From assembly GCA_009844885.1 (NCBI GenBank), contig VYAQ01000258.1, forward strand, positions 1 to 47,759: a stretch of 47,759 nt of DNA. Direction: 5' to 3'. The first letter of the stretch is position 1; the number at the start of each line of letters is the position of its first letter. The notes beneath the pieces are model-generated. The model saw only the letters and a program-made list of their open reading frames with translations. It was not told the DNA's origin and ran no database searches. This document shows positions 18,749 to 27,083 of this stretch, one piece after another. Both the position numbers and the translations under genes were made by a program. This DNA comes from Gemmatimonadota bacterium (GTDB lineage Bacteria; Gemmatimonadota; Gemmatimonadetes; Longimicrobiales; Gaopeijiaceae).

Positions 18749-19261
18749 CTAGTCGGTTTGCAGGGCTTTCAAAGCGGACCACCTGGGGTCGGGCTGGTCC
18801 ATCGGTCGTTCGGGCACCCGTCCGAATCGCTCCGCCGCGTGGCCGCAACGATCGCAGCGACCGTTGGTTGCCGCCGGAATGAAGTACCTCGGGATCTCCA
18901 ATACCACTTCTTCGCGAATTGCCTCCTCGAGGTCCAGCATCGTGTCGTGGCGACCGATCGTCCGCACGTCCGCGTCCGAGGCCTCCCACTCTCCTCCTGG
19001 CGCAAACACCAGGTTCAACGGCCCCTCGAAGCTGACCGGCACGACCTCCAGGCACCGGCCGCAGTCGTACTCGACGGGAGCCTTCCAGGTCCCTCGTACG
19101 ACCACCTCGCCACCTGCCGCCAGGGCCACGGCGCCGGCAACCTCGACCGCGCTCGAAAACCGCAGCTCCGAGCCGTTCCAAATCTCCGCATCGGGTGCGA
19201 TGGTCGCCTGCACGGTGGTCTCGCGACCAGGCCGCAAACGTGACAAATCGATCTGCAACAT
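18749..19261 (-). CDS. DUF177/YceD family protein, first gene of the fatty-acid operon
   Basis: 170 residues. The family is implicated in 23S rRNA or large-subunit maturation and nearly always precedes rpmF. The signature block is VEYDCGRCLEVVPVSFEGPLNLVF (about 64-87), with a CxxC at residues 67/70. A second pair, CDRCG near residue 137, is found in many relatives, so a zinc site is likely. LEEAIREEVVLEIP is also typical. The ATG at 19261 is only two bases downstream of the predicted transcription start of a strong promoter, so this mRNA may be leaderless. Confidence 0.88.
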   Translation of the reverse strand: MLQIDLSRLRPGRETTVQATIAPDAEIWNGSELRFSSAVEVAGAVALAAGGEVVVRGTWKAPVEYDCGRCLEVVPVSFEGPLNLVFAPGGEWEASDADVRTIGRHDTMLDLEEAIREEVVLEIPRYFIPAATNGRCDRCGHAAERFGRVPERPMDQPDPRWSALKALQTD

Positions 19262-19269
19262 AGACTTAA

Positions 19270-19299
19270 AAGATACGACAGTCGGAAGAACGATGTCAA
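19270..19299 (-). promoter_or_regulatory. Sigma-70-type promoter of the DUF177-rpmF-plsX-fab operon
   Basis: Minus strand: a perfect TTGACA -35 at 19294-19299, an 18-bp spacer and TATCTT -10 at 19270-19275. Transcription would start near 19263, two bases before the ATG at 19261, leaving no room for a Shine-Dalgarno site. It lies between the ndk stop and this operon, separating it from sucC-sucD. A small hairpin directly after the ndk stop (GGCG-ATAC-CGCC) has no T-run. Confidence 0.72.
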
Positions 19300-19335
19300 T
19301 GACGGTGGGATTCCGACCAGCCCAGGCGGTATCGC

Positions 19336-19752
19336 CTACCCGATCCGCTCCGATTCCGAAAAGAAGAAGGCGATCTCACGCCGGGCGTTTTCGGCGGAAT
19401 CCGAACCGTGTACTGCGTTTCTCTCCCTGGATTCGGCGTAGAGTTGACGGACCGTGCCGGGCGCGGCCTCGGCCGGATCCGTGGCGCCGATCGCCTTGCG
19501 GTACCGGGGGATCGCCGATTCCGCTTCCAGCACCATCGCGATGCAGGGCCCGGAAGTCATGAAGGCGACCAGCGACTCGTAGAACGGGCGTTCGCGGTGC
19601 ACGTCGTAGAAGGCGCGGGCCTGGGCCTCGGTCAGGGTCACCATGCGCAGCGCCCTGATCTGGAAGCCGGTCGCCTCGATATGGGCGATGATCCTGCCCG
19701 CGTTCCCGTTCCCGGTCGCGTCGGGCTTGATGATGGCCAGAGTCTGGTTCAT
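19336..19752 (-). CDS. ndk: Nucleoside diphosphate kinase
   Basis: 138 residues. It balances nucleoside triphosphate pools by phosphate transfer through H115 in the NAVHGSDS motif. TLAIIKPDATGNGNAG is the standard N-terminus and FMTSGPCIAMVLEAE the nucleotide-binding stretch. The ATG at 19752 is the natural start. It is the last gene of sucC-sucD-CBS-ndk; the pairing with succinyl-CoA synthetase makes biochemical sense, because Ndk interconverts the GTP or ATP produced there. Confidence 0.97.
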   Translation of the reverse strand: MNQTLAIIKPDATGNGNAGRIIAHIEATGFQIRALRMVTLTEAQARAFYDVHRERPFYESLVAFMTSGPCIAMVLEAESAIPRYRKAIGATDPAEAAPGTVRQLYAESRERNAVHGSDSAENARREIAFFFSESERIG

Positions 19753-19823
19753 GGATTCTTCACATGCTACGAGGTCGATTCGTGACGGAAAGCAATGAAC
19801 GCAATCAGGAATCGTGCCGGGCG

Positions 19824-20690
19824 TCAACCCGCGCGTGGGCGTCGAGGCGGGAGGATCGAATCCGCGAATGCGCGCATGACCGTCTCCCGTTCCAGGAATC
19901 CGACGAGTTCGGCGTAGCGAACAACCGGAAGCCGTGAGACGCCCCGAGCCACCATGGAACGGCCCGCCTCGACCAGGAGCTCGTCCTCGGACACGCAGAG
20001 CACGGCCCGGGTCATCACGTCGCGCGCGGCAACCGGCCGCCGCGCCCGCGTACCGGGCGTCTCCTTGCTGGGCAGCATGTGCGGCAGAATGTCGGTCACC
20101 GTGATCACCCCGAGTATCTCGTGATTCGCCCCCACCACCGGCACGGTGGAAAGGTCACGACGCACGAGAAGATGCTGAACCTCGCGCAGCGGCGTGTCCG
20201 GGTAGATCCGGTAGGTGAGCGGCGTGACCACACTCTCCACACGGACGTCGATATCTATTCTCTTGTTTACCAACGACTTGGATGACAGTATTGCATGTAC
20301 TGTATCAACAGAGTCAGCTGCGAGGACAGCGTCCGTGAGGCTGGTCAGGACCGGAAGCAGGAAGAGGTTGAGCGACGGCCTCGGCAGGCCCCACACCGCC
20401 CACGCCGCCCTGCCGAACAGCCGTTCTTCGGTCCGTTCGGAGAGCCACAGCACAACGCCGGGCGATTCGTCGCTCCGGCTCAGATTGAGCACATCCACGT
20501 TGGAGACAAGGGGCATCGGTTCGGGCTTGCCGCCGGCACGCTCCACACGGCGGCAAACGTCACGCAGTACGTGACCCTCGGCCAGATCGTGCACACCGCG
20601 ACGGAGCGAATCCCACGCGTCCCCTCCGGAGCCGACCATAATCCGGGGTTCGCACAGGAGTTCGCCGAATCCCGGTGAGCGGACGTCCAC
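19824..20690 (-). CDS. CBS-pair protein with an N-terminal degenerate PTS EIIA-like domain
   Basis: 288 residues from a GTG at 20690, eight bases after the sucD stop. The C-terminal half holds two CBS domains (about 154-205, VESVVTPLTYRIYPDTPL; and 224-275, ARDVMTRAVLCVSEDEL), which usually bind adenosyl ligands. The N-terminal ~135 residues look to me like a PTS EIIA type-2 fold: a helix-rich start, then strands and FLLPVLTSLTDAVLAADSVDTVHAIL at the end. The phosphorylatable His normally found in a VPHA/IPHG motif is replaced (PEPMPLVSN), so it could only be a sensor or regulator. The CBS call is firm and the EIIA relation is inference. An in-frame ATG at 20627 is a less likely start. Confidence 0.75.
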   Translation of the reverse strand: MDVRSPGFGELLCEPRIMVGSGGDAWDSLRRGVHDLAEGHVLRDVCRRVERAGGKPEPMPLVSNVDVLNLSRSDESPGVVLWLSERTEERLFGRAAWAVWGLPRPSLNLFLLPVLTSLTDAVLAADSVDTVHAILSSKSLVNKRIDIDVRVESVVTPLTYRIYPDTPLREVQHLLVRRDLSTVPVVGANHEILGVITVTDILPHMLPSKETPGTRARRPVAARDVMTRAVLCVSEDELLVEAGRSMVARGVSRLPVVRYAELVGFLERETVMRAFADSILPPRRPRAG

Positions 20691-20698
20691 CAGCGCGC

Positions 20699-21583
20699 CT
20701 ACCGCAACGACTCGGCTACGAGCCCGGCGATTTCCACCGGGCGCCTGGCGACCCGGATTCCGTTCTCCTCGAAGGCCCTCGTCTTCTCCGCGGCGGTTCC
20801 GGCAGATCCGCTGATGATTGCTCCGGCGTGGCCCATGCGTTTGCCCGGAGGCGCGGTCCGGCCCGCGATGAAACCGACGACGGGCACGTCGAGATTGGCG
20901 CTTGCCCAGGCTGCGGCCTCCTGCTCGGCGGTCCCCCCGATTTCGCCGATCATCACCACCGCTTCGGTGTCCGGGTCTTCGGCGAAGGCCGCCAGGCAAT
21001 CGACAAAGCTCGTCCCGATCAGGGGGTCGCCTCCGATGCCCACGCACGTCGTCTGTCCGAGCCCGCCGCGGGTCAGGTGGTAGACCGCCTCGTAGGTGAG
21101 CGTCCCCGACCGCGAGATGAGACCCACGGGTCCGGGGGTGACCATCCTTCCCGGTATGATCCCCATGGTGGTCTTGCCGGGGCAGATGATTCCCGGGCAG
21201 TTGGGACCGAGCACGCGGCTTCCGCGGTCCCGCGCGAGCGCGTGGGCCCGAACCATGTCGAGGACGGGTATGCCCTCCGTCACGCATACGATGAACCCGA
21301 CGCCCGCGTCGGCGGCCTCCATGATCGCGCTCGCGGCGAACGCGGGAGGGACGTAGACCACGGATGCGTCGGCCCCGGTCTCCGCCACCGCCTCGGCGAC
21401 CGTGTCGAAGACCGGAACAGCGGTGCCGCCGGGCCCTTCGAAATCGAGTCCTCCCTTGCCCGGGGTCACCCCTGCGACGACCCGGGTTCCGTACCCCATC
21501 ATCTGGCGGGTGTGAAAGGAACCGTCCCGGCCGGTGATCCCCTGAACCACGACCCGGTTGGTCCCGTCAACAAAGATCGACAT
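20699..21583 (-). CDS. sucD: Succinyl-CoA synthetase alpha subunit
   Basis: 294 residues. With SucC it makes ATP or GTP from succinyl-CoA in the citric acid cycle. [18 protein letters not shown] is the CoA-binding Rossmann start, [14 protein letters not shown] the ligase motif, and the phosphorylated His is H252 in [14 protein letters not shown] strong Shine-Dalgarno (GAGGGAG) precedes the ATG at 21583. It lies 56 bases after sucC. Confidence 0.97.
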   Translation of the reverse strand: MSIFVDGTNRVVVQGITGRDGSFHTRQMMGYGTRVVAGVTPGKGGLDFEGPGGTAVPVFDTVAEAVAETGADASVVYVPPAFAASAIMEAADAGVGFIVCVTEGIPVLDMVRAHALARDRGSRVLGPNCPGIICPGKTTMGIIPGRMVTPGPVGLISRSGTLTYEAVYHLTRGGLGQTTCVGIGGDPLIGTSFVDCLAAFAEDPDTEAVVMIGEIGGTAEQEAAAWASANLDVPVVGFIAGRTAPPGKRMGHAGAIISGSAGTAAEKTRAFEENGIRVARRPVEIAGLVAESLR

Positions 21584-21639
21584 GGATCTCCCTCAGCTTG
21601 TGGCGCGACGCATCCGGCACGCCGCATCCGCGTTTCGAG

Positions 21640-22770
21640 TCATCGGGCGAGGCGCACCGCCTGCCCCACCACCTCGTCCATGGTGGCGACGGCGGTCAAA
21701 CCCGCTTCGGCGAGAATCTCCCGGGCCAACTCCTCGTTGGTTCCGGTCAGCCGGATCACGAGCGGAACGTCGATCCCGATTCGGTTTACGGCCTCCACGA
21801 TTCCGCGCGCTACATCGTCGCATCGGGTAATGCCGCCGAAGATGTTGAAGAGTATGACCTTCACCTCGGGGTCCGAGGTGATGATCTCGAGCGCCGCGAC
21901 CACCTTGTCCGGATTCGACGAGCCGCCGATGTCGAGAAAGTTGGCCGGTTCGCCCCCGTAGTACTTCACCAGATCCATCGTGGCCATCGCCAGGCCCGCG
22001 CCATTTACGCAGCAGCCCACATTGCCGTCGAGCTTGACGAAAGAGAGGCCGGCGTCGCGCGCCCGCGTATCGGCGGAATCCTCGGAGCCGGTGTCCCTCA
22101 GGGCCGCCACGGCGGGGCGTCGGAAGAGTTCGTTGTCGTCGATGCTCATCTTGGCATCGATCGCCATCACCCGACCCTGAGCGGTCGAGATGAGCGGGTT
22201 GATCTCGGCCATGGAAGCCCCATTGCCCACGAACACCTCGTAGAGCTGCGAGATGATGCGCGCCGCCTGCCGGACCAGGCCCGGGTCGTCGTAGAGGCTG
22301 GCTGCCAGCCCGTAGGCCTGGTGTGAAAGCAACCCGTAGCGGGGGTCGACCCGCATCCTGTGGATCGCCTCCGGGTTGGTGGCTGCCACCTCCTCGATGT
22401 CGACGCCGCCCTCCGCCGAGACCATGAACACCGGGCACTGTCCTTCGCGGTCGACCAGGACCCCGACATACGCCTCGGTGGCAATATCCTCGATCGGGCA
22501 TACCAGGACCTCGCCAACCACAAGCCCGTTGATCTCCATGCCCAGGATGGCGGAGGCGTGAGCGGCGGCTTCCTCGGGGCTGTGGGCAAGCTTGACGCCT
22601 CCCGCCTTCCCTCTGCCCCCGGAGTGGACCTGCGCCTTGATCACGGCGCTGCCGCCGAATCGTTCGCACAATGCGCGGGCCTGTCCGGGATCGCCCGCGA
22701 CTTCGCCCGGGTTGACGGCCATTCCGGCTTCCCGGAACAGCTCCTTGGCCTGGTATTCGTGTAGGTTCAT
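21640..22770 (-). CDS. sucC: Succinyl-CoA synthetase beta subunit
   Basis: 376 residues. MNLHEYQAKELFREAGMAV opens the ATP-grasp domain; KAQVHSGGRGKAGGVKLA is the nucleotide-binding loop, and NGAGLAMATMDLVKYYGG with FNIFGGITRCDDVA in the C-terminal domain contacts SucD. Nucleotide specificity (ATP or GTP) is not decidable by eye. It is the first gene of its operon and divergent from iscS. Confidence 0.97.
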   Translation of the reverse strand: MNLHEYQAKELFREAGMAVNPGEVAGDPGQARALCERFGGSAVIKAQVHSGGRGKAGGVKLAHSPEEAAAHASAILGMEINGLVVGEVLVCPIEDIATEAYVGVLVDREGQCPVFMVSAEGGVDIEEVAATNPEAIHRMRVDPRYGLLSHQAYGLAASLYDDPGLVRQAARIISQLYEVFVGNGASMAEINPLISTAQGRVMAIDAKMSIDDNELFRRPAVAALRDTGSEDSADTRARDAGLSFVKLDGNVGCCVNGAGLAMATMDLVKYYGGEPANFLDIGGSSNPDKVVAALEIITSDPEVKVILFNIFGGITRCDDVARGIVEAVNRIGIDVPLVIRLTGTNEELAREILAEAGLTAVATMDEVVGQAVRLAR

Positions 22771-22863
22771 CGTCCTGGCGGAGTGGTGTGGGTGAAGGGG
22801 CCAGCCGCGGCCGCCGGCCTGGATGCCCGGGCAACGGGATGCCGTTCGCCGTCGACCGCTAGC

Positions 22864-22891
22864 AAGTTATCCGGAAACACGTTTGCATCAA
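22864..22891 (-). promoter_or_regulatory. Candidate sucC promoter
   Basis: Minus strand: TTGATG at 22886-22891 and TAACTT at 22864-22869, spaced by 16 bp. This is in the 182-bp gap between divergent sucC and iscS, and would give a leader of about 85 bases. A 5-bp inverted repeat (GCACT/AGTGC, 22891-22906) overlaps its upstream edge and could be an operator. The rest of the gap is GC-rich without a defined element; I find no convincing plus-strand promoter for iscS. Confidence 0.35.
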
Positions 22892-22952
22892 GCACTCACG
22901 GAAGTGCCTCCCAGTCGCCATATTACGGCAAGTCCCCGGCAGGAGCAGCCCG

Positions 22953-24116
22953 TTGCAGGGAATCGCAGAACCCATCTACCTCGACCACGCCGCCACCACG
23001 CCGGTCCGCGCCGAAGTGATCGCCGCGATGTCGCAGTGCCACGCGGAGGACTTCGGGAACCCGTCGAGCGGCCACGCCTGGGGCCGCCGGGCCCGTCACC
23101 GCCTGGAGCGGGCAAGGACTGCGGCGGCCACGGCTCTGGGCATCCCGGCGGCCCACGTCTTCTTTACCCGTGGGGGGACCGAATCGGACAACCTGGCGGT
23201 GCTTGGCCGAGCGCGGCATGCGATCGCCCGGGGCGGCGGCGCTCCGCTGGTGGTCACCTCCTCGATCGAACACCCCGCCGTGTTCGAAGCTGCCGAGCAG
23301 GCCGCGGAGGAGGGTGCCCGGCATGCGGTGATCGGATTCGGCGATGGAGTCCTCGACCTGGATGCGCTCAAGGCGGCCGTGCGCCAGGGGCCGGCGGTGG
23401 TGTCTTGCATGTGGGTGAACAACGAGGTCGGCCTGCAGCTCCCGATCGCGGCCATCTCGAAGCTCTGCCGTGAGCACGCCGTGGTGCTGCACAGCGACGC
23501 GGTCCAGGCCGTGGGAAAGGTCCCGCTGGCGCTTCGGGACAATCCCGTCGATCTGCTCACGGTCACCGGGCACAAGATCCACGGACCCACGGGGACCGGC
23601 GCCCTGATCGCGACGAATCCGACTGGTCTGCAGCCGCTGCAATTCGGCGGCGGACAGGAGCGGGGCGTTCGGCCCGGCACGGAGGATGTCGCGGGCGCCG
23701 TCGGTCTCGCCGAGGCGTTGCGCCTGGCCGTGGAGGAGGTCGAGGCAGAGTCCACGCGGCTGGGGACCATCCGGGATGCGGTGCAGGCACGGCTCGCGGC
23801 CCGCGTCGCGGATCTGCGGATCAACGGGGAGGGCCTTCCGCGGGCGCCCCACATCCTCTCGCTGGGCATTCCCGGGACGGACTCGGACACGCTCCTGGCG
23901 GCGCTGGACGCCCGGGGAATCGCGGCGTCCGGCGGGTCCGCGTGCGCCAGCGGTTCGTCGGCCCCCAGCCGTACGCTCGCGACCCTCTACCCGGGCGAGA
24001 CGGCGGCGACCCTCCGGTTGAGTTTCGGCCACCTCAACCGGGCACGGCAGGTGGATCGGATCGTGGACTCGGTCACCACCGCCATCGAACGCACACGCGA
24101 CTTCGTCCGACGATGA
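22953..24116 (+). CDS. iscS: Cysteine desulfurase (IscS/NifS type)
   Basis: 387 residues, a PLP enzyme that takes sulfur from cysteine as a persulfide. The Schiff-base lysine is K208 in VTGHKIHGPTGTG, the PLP-stacking His is H107 in SSIEHPAV, and the persulfide Cys is C331 in SGGSACASGS. PIYLDHAATTPV is the canonical N-terminus. The start is a TTG at 22953, supported by AGGAG (22941-22945) seven bases upstream; no ATG or GTG fits. The stop overlaps the mnmA ATG, so sulfur donor and tRNA thiolase are coupled. No iscU, iscA or iscR is adjacent, which suggests tRNA thiolation rather than a full Fe-S operon. Confidence 0.95.
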   Translation: MQGIAEPIYLDHAATTPVRAEVIAAMSQCHAEDFGNPSSGHAWGRRARHRLERARTAAATALGIPAAHVFFTRGGTESDNLAVLGRARHAIARGGGAPLVVTSSIEHPAVFEAAEQAAEEGARHAVIGFGDGVLDLDALKAAVRQGPAVVSCMWVNNEVGLQLPIAAISKLCREHAVVLHSDAVQAVGKVPLALRDNPVDLLTVTGHKIHGPTGTGALIATNPTGLQPLQFGGGQERGVRPGTEDVAGAVGLAEALRLAVEEVEAESTRLGTIRDAVQARLAARVADLRINGEGLPRAPHILSLGIPGTDSDTLLAALDARGIAASGGSACASGSSAPSRTLATLYPGETAATLRLSFGHLNRARQVDRIVDSVTTAIERTRDFVRR

Positions 24117-25225
24117 TGGACCGGACGGACCCGTTGCGGATCCTTGTGGCCATGTCGGGCGGGGTCGATTCGTCGGTCGCGGCGGCATTGCTGGTCGAGG
24201 CGGGACACGATGTGGTCGGCGCCACCATGAAGACGTTCTGCTACAGCGGTGAGGGTGCAGAGGCGGACAGCAAGACGTGCTGCGGGCTGGACGGAATCCG
24301 GGACGCCAGCAGCGTGGCCGACGCACTGGGAATCCCCCACTACGTCTTCGATGTCGAAGAGGAGTTCACCCGCGACGTCATCGATGATTTCGTTGCCGAA
24401 TACGCCGAGGGACGCACGCCCAATCCGTGCGTCCGCTGCAATTCCAACACGAAATTCCGCGACCTCTTCAAGCGAGGGCACGTGCTTGGCTGCGACGGCG
24501 TGGCCTCGGGCCACTATGTGCGTCTCGACCGCTCCGGGGAGCGGCCGCGAATGCTCCGGGGACGGGATTCATCCAAGGATCAGTCCTACTTCCTGTGGGG
24601 CCTCCCGGCGGAGCTGCTCCGGCGGCTGCACTTCCCGCTCGGAGACCTGACCAAGACCGAGGTCAGGGAGAGAGCCCGGCGACTCGGACTCGTGACTGCC
24701 GCAAAACCCGAATCGCAGGAGATCTGTTTCGTCCCGACCGGCAACTACCGGGACTTCCTCGCGCGCAAGCTGCTACCGACGCACCCGGCGCTCTCATCGG
24801 GACCGATCGTGGACCACACCGGCCGAGTGCTGGGAATGCACCACGGCTACTCCGGATTCACCGTCGGCCAGAGGAAGGGGATTGGCGGCGGACGGACGGA
24901 ACCCTGGTACGTGCTCGAGATCCGCGCCGCCACGCGTGAAGTGGTTGTGGGGCCGCGGCACCTCCTCCAGACCGGGGACGTCCGCGTCGGCGAGCTCAAC
25001 TGGCTGGCTCCGCCGCCTCCGCCGGGAAGCCGTTTGAGTATCCAGATACGGTATCGATCGCCGGCGCTGGCGTGCAGCGTTACGGCGCACGAAGCCGATG
25101 GACTCACGCTCGCGCTGATGAAGCCCGCGGTCGCCGTGACCCCCGGGCAGTCCTGCGTCTTCTTCAGTGGCGACGAGGTGCTCGGCGGCGGCCGGATCCG
25201 CGGCGTCTCCAGAGGCGCCTGCTGA
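24113..25225 (+). CDS. mnmA: tRNA-specific 2-thiouridylase MnmA
   Basis: 370 residues. It makes 2-thiouridine at wobble position 34 of Glu, Gln and Lys tRNAs. The ATP pyrophosphatase P-loop is MSGGVDSSVAA (14-24). The two catalytic cysteines correspond to C109 in TPNPCVRCN and C205 in SQEICFVPTG. DQSYFLWGL, GFTVGQRKGIG and the beta-barrel C-terminus match the family. The ATG at 24113 overlaps the iscS stop (ATGATGG); a second ATG follows directly. An extra CC pair (C56/C57, DSKTCCG) also appears in many bacterial relatives. It ends six bases from the convergent dnaJ stop. Confidence 0.95.
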   Translation: MMDRTDPLRILVAMSGGVDSSVAAALLVEAGHDVVGATMKTFCYSGEGAEADSKTCCGLDGIRDASSVADALGIPHYVFDVEEEFTRDVIDDFVAEYAEGRTPNPCVRCNSNTKFRDLFKRGHVLGCDGVASGHYVRLDRSGERPRMLRGRDSSKDQSYFLWGLPAELLRRLHFPLGDLTKTEVRERARRLGLVTAAKPESQEICFVPTGNYRDFLARKLLPTHPALSSGPIVDHTGRVLGMHHGYSGFTVGQRKGIGGGRTEPWYVLEIRAATREVVVGPRHLLQTGDVRVGELNWLAPPPPPGSRLSIQIRYRSPALACSVTAHEADGLTLALMKPAVAVTPGQSCVFFSGDEVLGGGRIRGVSRGAC

Positions 25226-25231
25226 TCCGCT

Positions 25232-26341
25232 TCACCATTTCATTCCCGCGGCATCCGCAAACTCCCGGAACTGCTCGGCCTCCTCCTCGCTGAGGGACTC
25301 GGGCACGGAGACCCTGACCTCGACGAACTGATCGCCGGTCCGGCCCTTGCGCCTGATCCCCTGTCCCCGGATGCGAAACCGCGTGCCGGGCTGCGTACCC
25401 GGCGGGATGCGGAGCACGACCTTTCTCCCCGAAATCGTCGAGACCCTGATGCGTGATCCGAGGGCGGCCTGCGCGAGGTTGATCGGCACGGTCACGAGGA
25501 TGTCGTGGCCCTCGCGCCGGAAGAACGCGTGCGGCTCCACCTTGAAGGTGATCACCAGGTCCCCGGGCGCCCCGCCCTTCTGGCCGCGCTCACCCTGTCC
25601 GGTCAGGCGGACTTTCGAACCGGTCTGCACCCCGGCGGGAACCGACACCTGGATCTTGCGGTCCTGGTGGACCTTCCCGGTGCCATCGCATGCCTCACAT
25701 TCCTTTTCGGGCTGCTCGCCACGACCCAGACACGCCGGACACGGCCGGTTGACGGCAAAACCGCCCTGACCGAAGGAGACGCTTCCCTTACCCTTGCACT
25801 CGGCGCACTTGTTCCAGGTCGTCCCGGGCGCCCCACCGGACCCCCGGCAGGTCGCGCATTCCTCGTTGATCGGCACCGAAATCGCAACCTTGCCACCCTG
25901 CGCGGCGGTCATGAACGAGACCTCCACGCTGTATTCGACATCCTTGCCCTTGCGGCGGCCGCCGGCTTTCGGCTCCTGCTTCTTGCCCCGGTCGAAGATG
26001 GAGGAAAAGATGTCCGAGAAGCCGCCCAGCCCGCCGAGATCCTCGAAGGAAAAGCTGGAGGTGCTCGGTGGGCTCGTGCGCGAGCCGGGTCCGCGCGCAC
26101 CGCCGAAGCCGAATGCTCCCAGCTTGCGCATCTGGTCGTACTTCTTTCGCTTCGCCGGATCGGAAAGCACCCCGTTCGCCTCGCCGACCTCCTTGAACCG
26201 CTCTGCGGCACGCGGGTTGCCCTGGTTCGCGTCCGGGTGATAGCGCTTGGCGAGCCGCCGATAGGCACTCTTGATTGCCGCCTGGTCGGCCTTCTCGTCG
26301 ACGCCGAGTATCGCGTAGTAGTCCTTGGTCGCCTGCGTCAT
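25232..26341 (-). CDS. dnaJ: Chaperone DnaJ
   Basis: 369 residues. It has all domains of a type I Hsp40: J domain with HPD at 35-37, a Gly/Phe-rich region (about 75-115), four CxxCxGxG zinc repeats beginning at C162, C179, C201 and C215, and two C-terminal substrate-binding barrels. The natural start is the ATG at 26341 (TQATKDYYAILGV); open frame upstream to 26734 overlaps grpE. The partner DnaK is not in the window. It follows grpE by 53 bases. Confidence 0.97.
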   Translation of the reverse strand: MTQATKDYYAILGVDEKADQAAIKSAYRRLAKRYHPDANQGNPRAAERFKEVGEANGVLSDPAKRKKYDQMRKLGAFGFGGARGPGSRTSPPSTSSFSFEDLGGLGGFSDIFSSIFDRGKKQEPKAGGRRKGKDVEYSVEVSFMTAAQGGKVAISVPINEECATCRGSGGAPGTTWNKCAECKGKGSVSFGQGGFAVNRPCPACLGRGEQPEKECEACDGTGKVHQDRKIQVSVPAGVQTGSKVRLTGQGERGQKGGAPGDLVITFKVEPHAFFRREGHDILVTVPINLAQAALGSRIRVSTISGRKVVLRIPPGTQPGTRFRIRGQGIRRKGRTGDQFVEVRVSVPESLSEEEAEQFREFADAAGMKW

Positions 26342-26394
26342 CTGGCTCGCGATCCTCGCCGCTCGAATGCCTGGGGGCTTCCGTTCACGGCCTG

Positions 26395-26970
26395 CTACGC
26401 CTTGTACACGCTGACGCGCGCGGGACGCACGAGCAGTCCCTTCAGGGCATACCCCCGCTGAAACACCTGGGCCACCGTCTCGTCGTCGTCTTCCGACTCG
26501 GCCGGCACCTGCATCATCGCCTCCATCGTGTTCGGATCGAAGGTCTCGCCGGCGGGATCGACAATCTCCACCCCGATATCCTCGAGCACGCGGAAGAACT
26601 TCCTCTCCACGAGGTCGACCCCTTCGACAATCGCTTCGACCGACGCAGTCTCCGGCTCCAGCGCGGTGACGCGCAACAGGTCGTCGAGGGGATCGAGAAG
26701 CCGCGACACCAGGTCGGCCCGGGCGCTGTTCCATCGCTGGCGCAAACGGTCCTCGGTGCGCTTTCGGTAGTTGTCGAAGTCGGCCGCCAGTCTCAGGTGC
26801 TGGTCCTTCGAGTTGTCACGCTCCGCCCGCAGCCGCTCGAGGGTGTCTTCCTCATCCGTGTGCTCCGGTTCGTCGGTCGGCTCGGGACCATCCGGCGTGT
26901 CACCCTCTTCCTCCAGACGATCTTCCGGCTCCACCGGATTCACCTCTTCATTCGGTCGCTGTTCCGTCAT
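26395..26970 (-). CDS. grpE: Nucleotide exchange factor GrpE
   Basis: 191 residues. The first ~40 are acidic and disordered (Glu/Asp/Pro-rich), then a long coiled coil with FDNYRKRTEDRLRQR, and a beta domain ending with TFDPNTMEAMMQVPAES and VFQRGYALKGLLVRPARVSV. It releases ADP from DnaK. Upstream (26971-27083) I see no CIRCE element and no hrcA; a 9-base direct repeat (GCAATCGAC twice, 27013-27030) is the only pattern there. Heat-shock control is therefore not evident from sequence. Confidence 0.95.
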   Translation of the reverse strand: MTEQRPNEEVNPVEPEDRLEEEGDTPDGPEPTDEPEHTDEEDTLERLRAERDNSKDQHLRLAADFDNYRKRTEDRLRQRWNSARADLVSRLLDPLDDLLRVTALEPETASVEAIVEGVDLVERKFFRVLEDIGVEIVDPAGETFDPNTMEAMMQVPAESEDDDETVAQVFQRGYALKGLLVRPARVSVYKA

Positions 26971-27083
26971 TCACCTTCAGTCCGTTTGTTGATCACGCGA
27001 TACCGGCACCACCACCGCTTCGCAATCGACGCAATCGACGTGCCGCCGTGCGCCTATCCATTATGGGCTCTTGCCGCCTCGTC

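Noticed and set aside
19327-19340. Hairpin right after the ndk stop as a terminator
   Set aside because: 5-bp stem with tetraloop but no T-run follows.
22891-22906. CIRCE-like heat-shock operator
   Set aside because: GCACT/AGTGC arms are shorter and the spacing (6) differs from the TTAGCACTC-N9-GAGTGCTAA consensus; the flanking genes are not chaperones.
27013-27030. 9-bp direct repeat (GCAATCGAC twice) as a regulatory or attachment site
   Set aside because: Two short copies only, with no other supporting feature near grpE.
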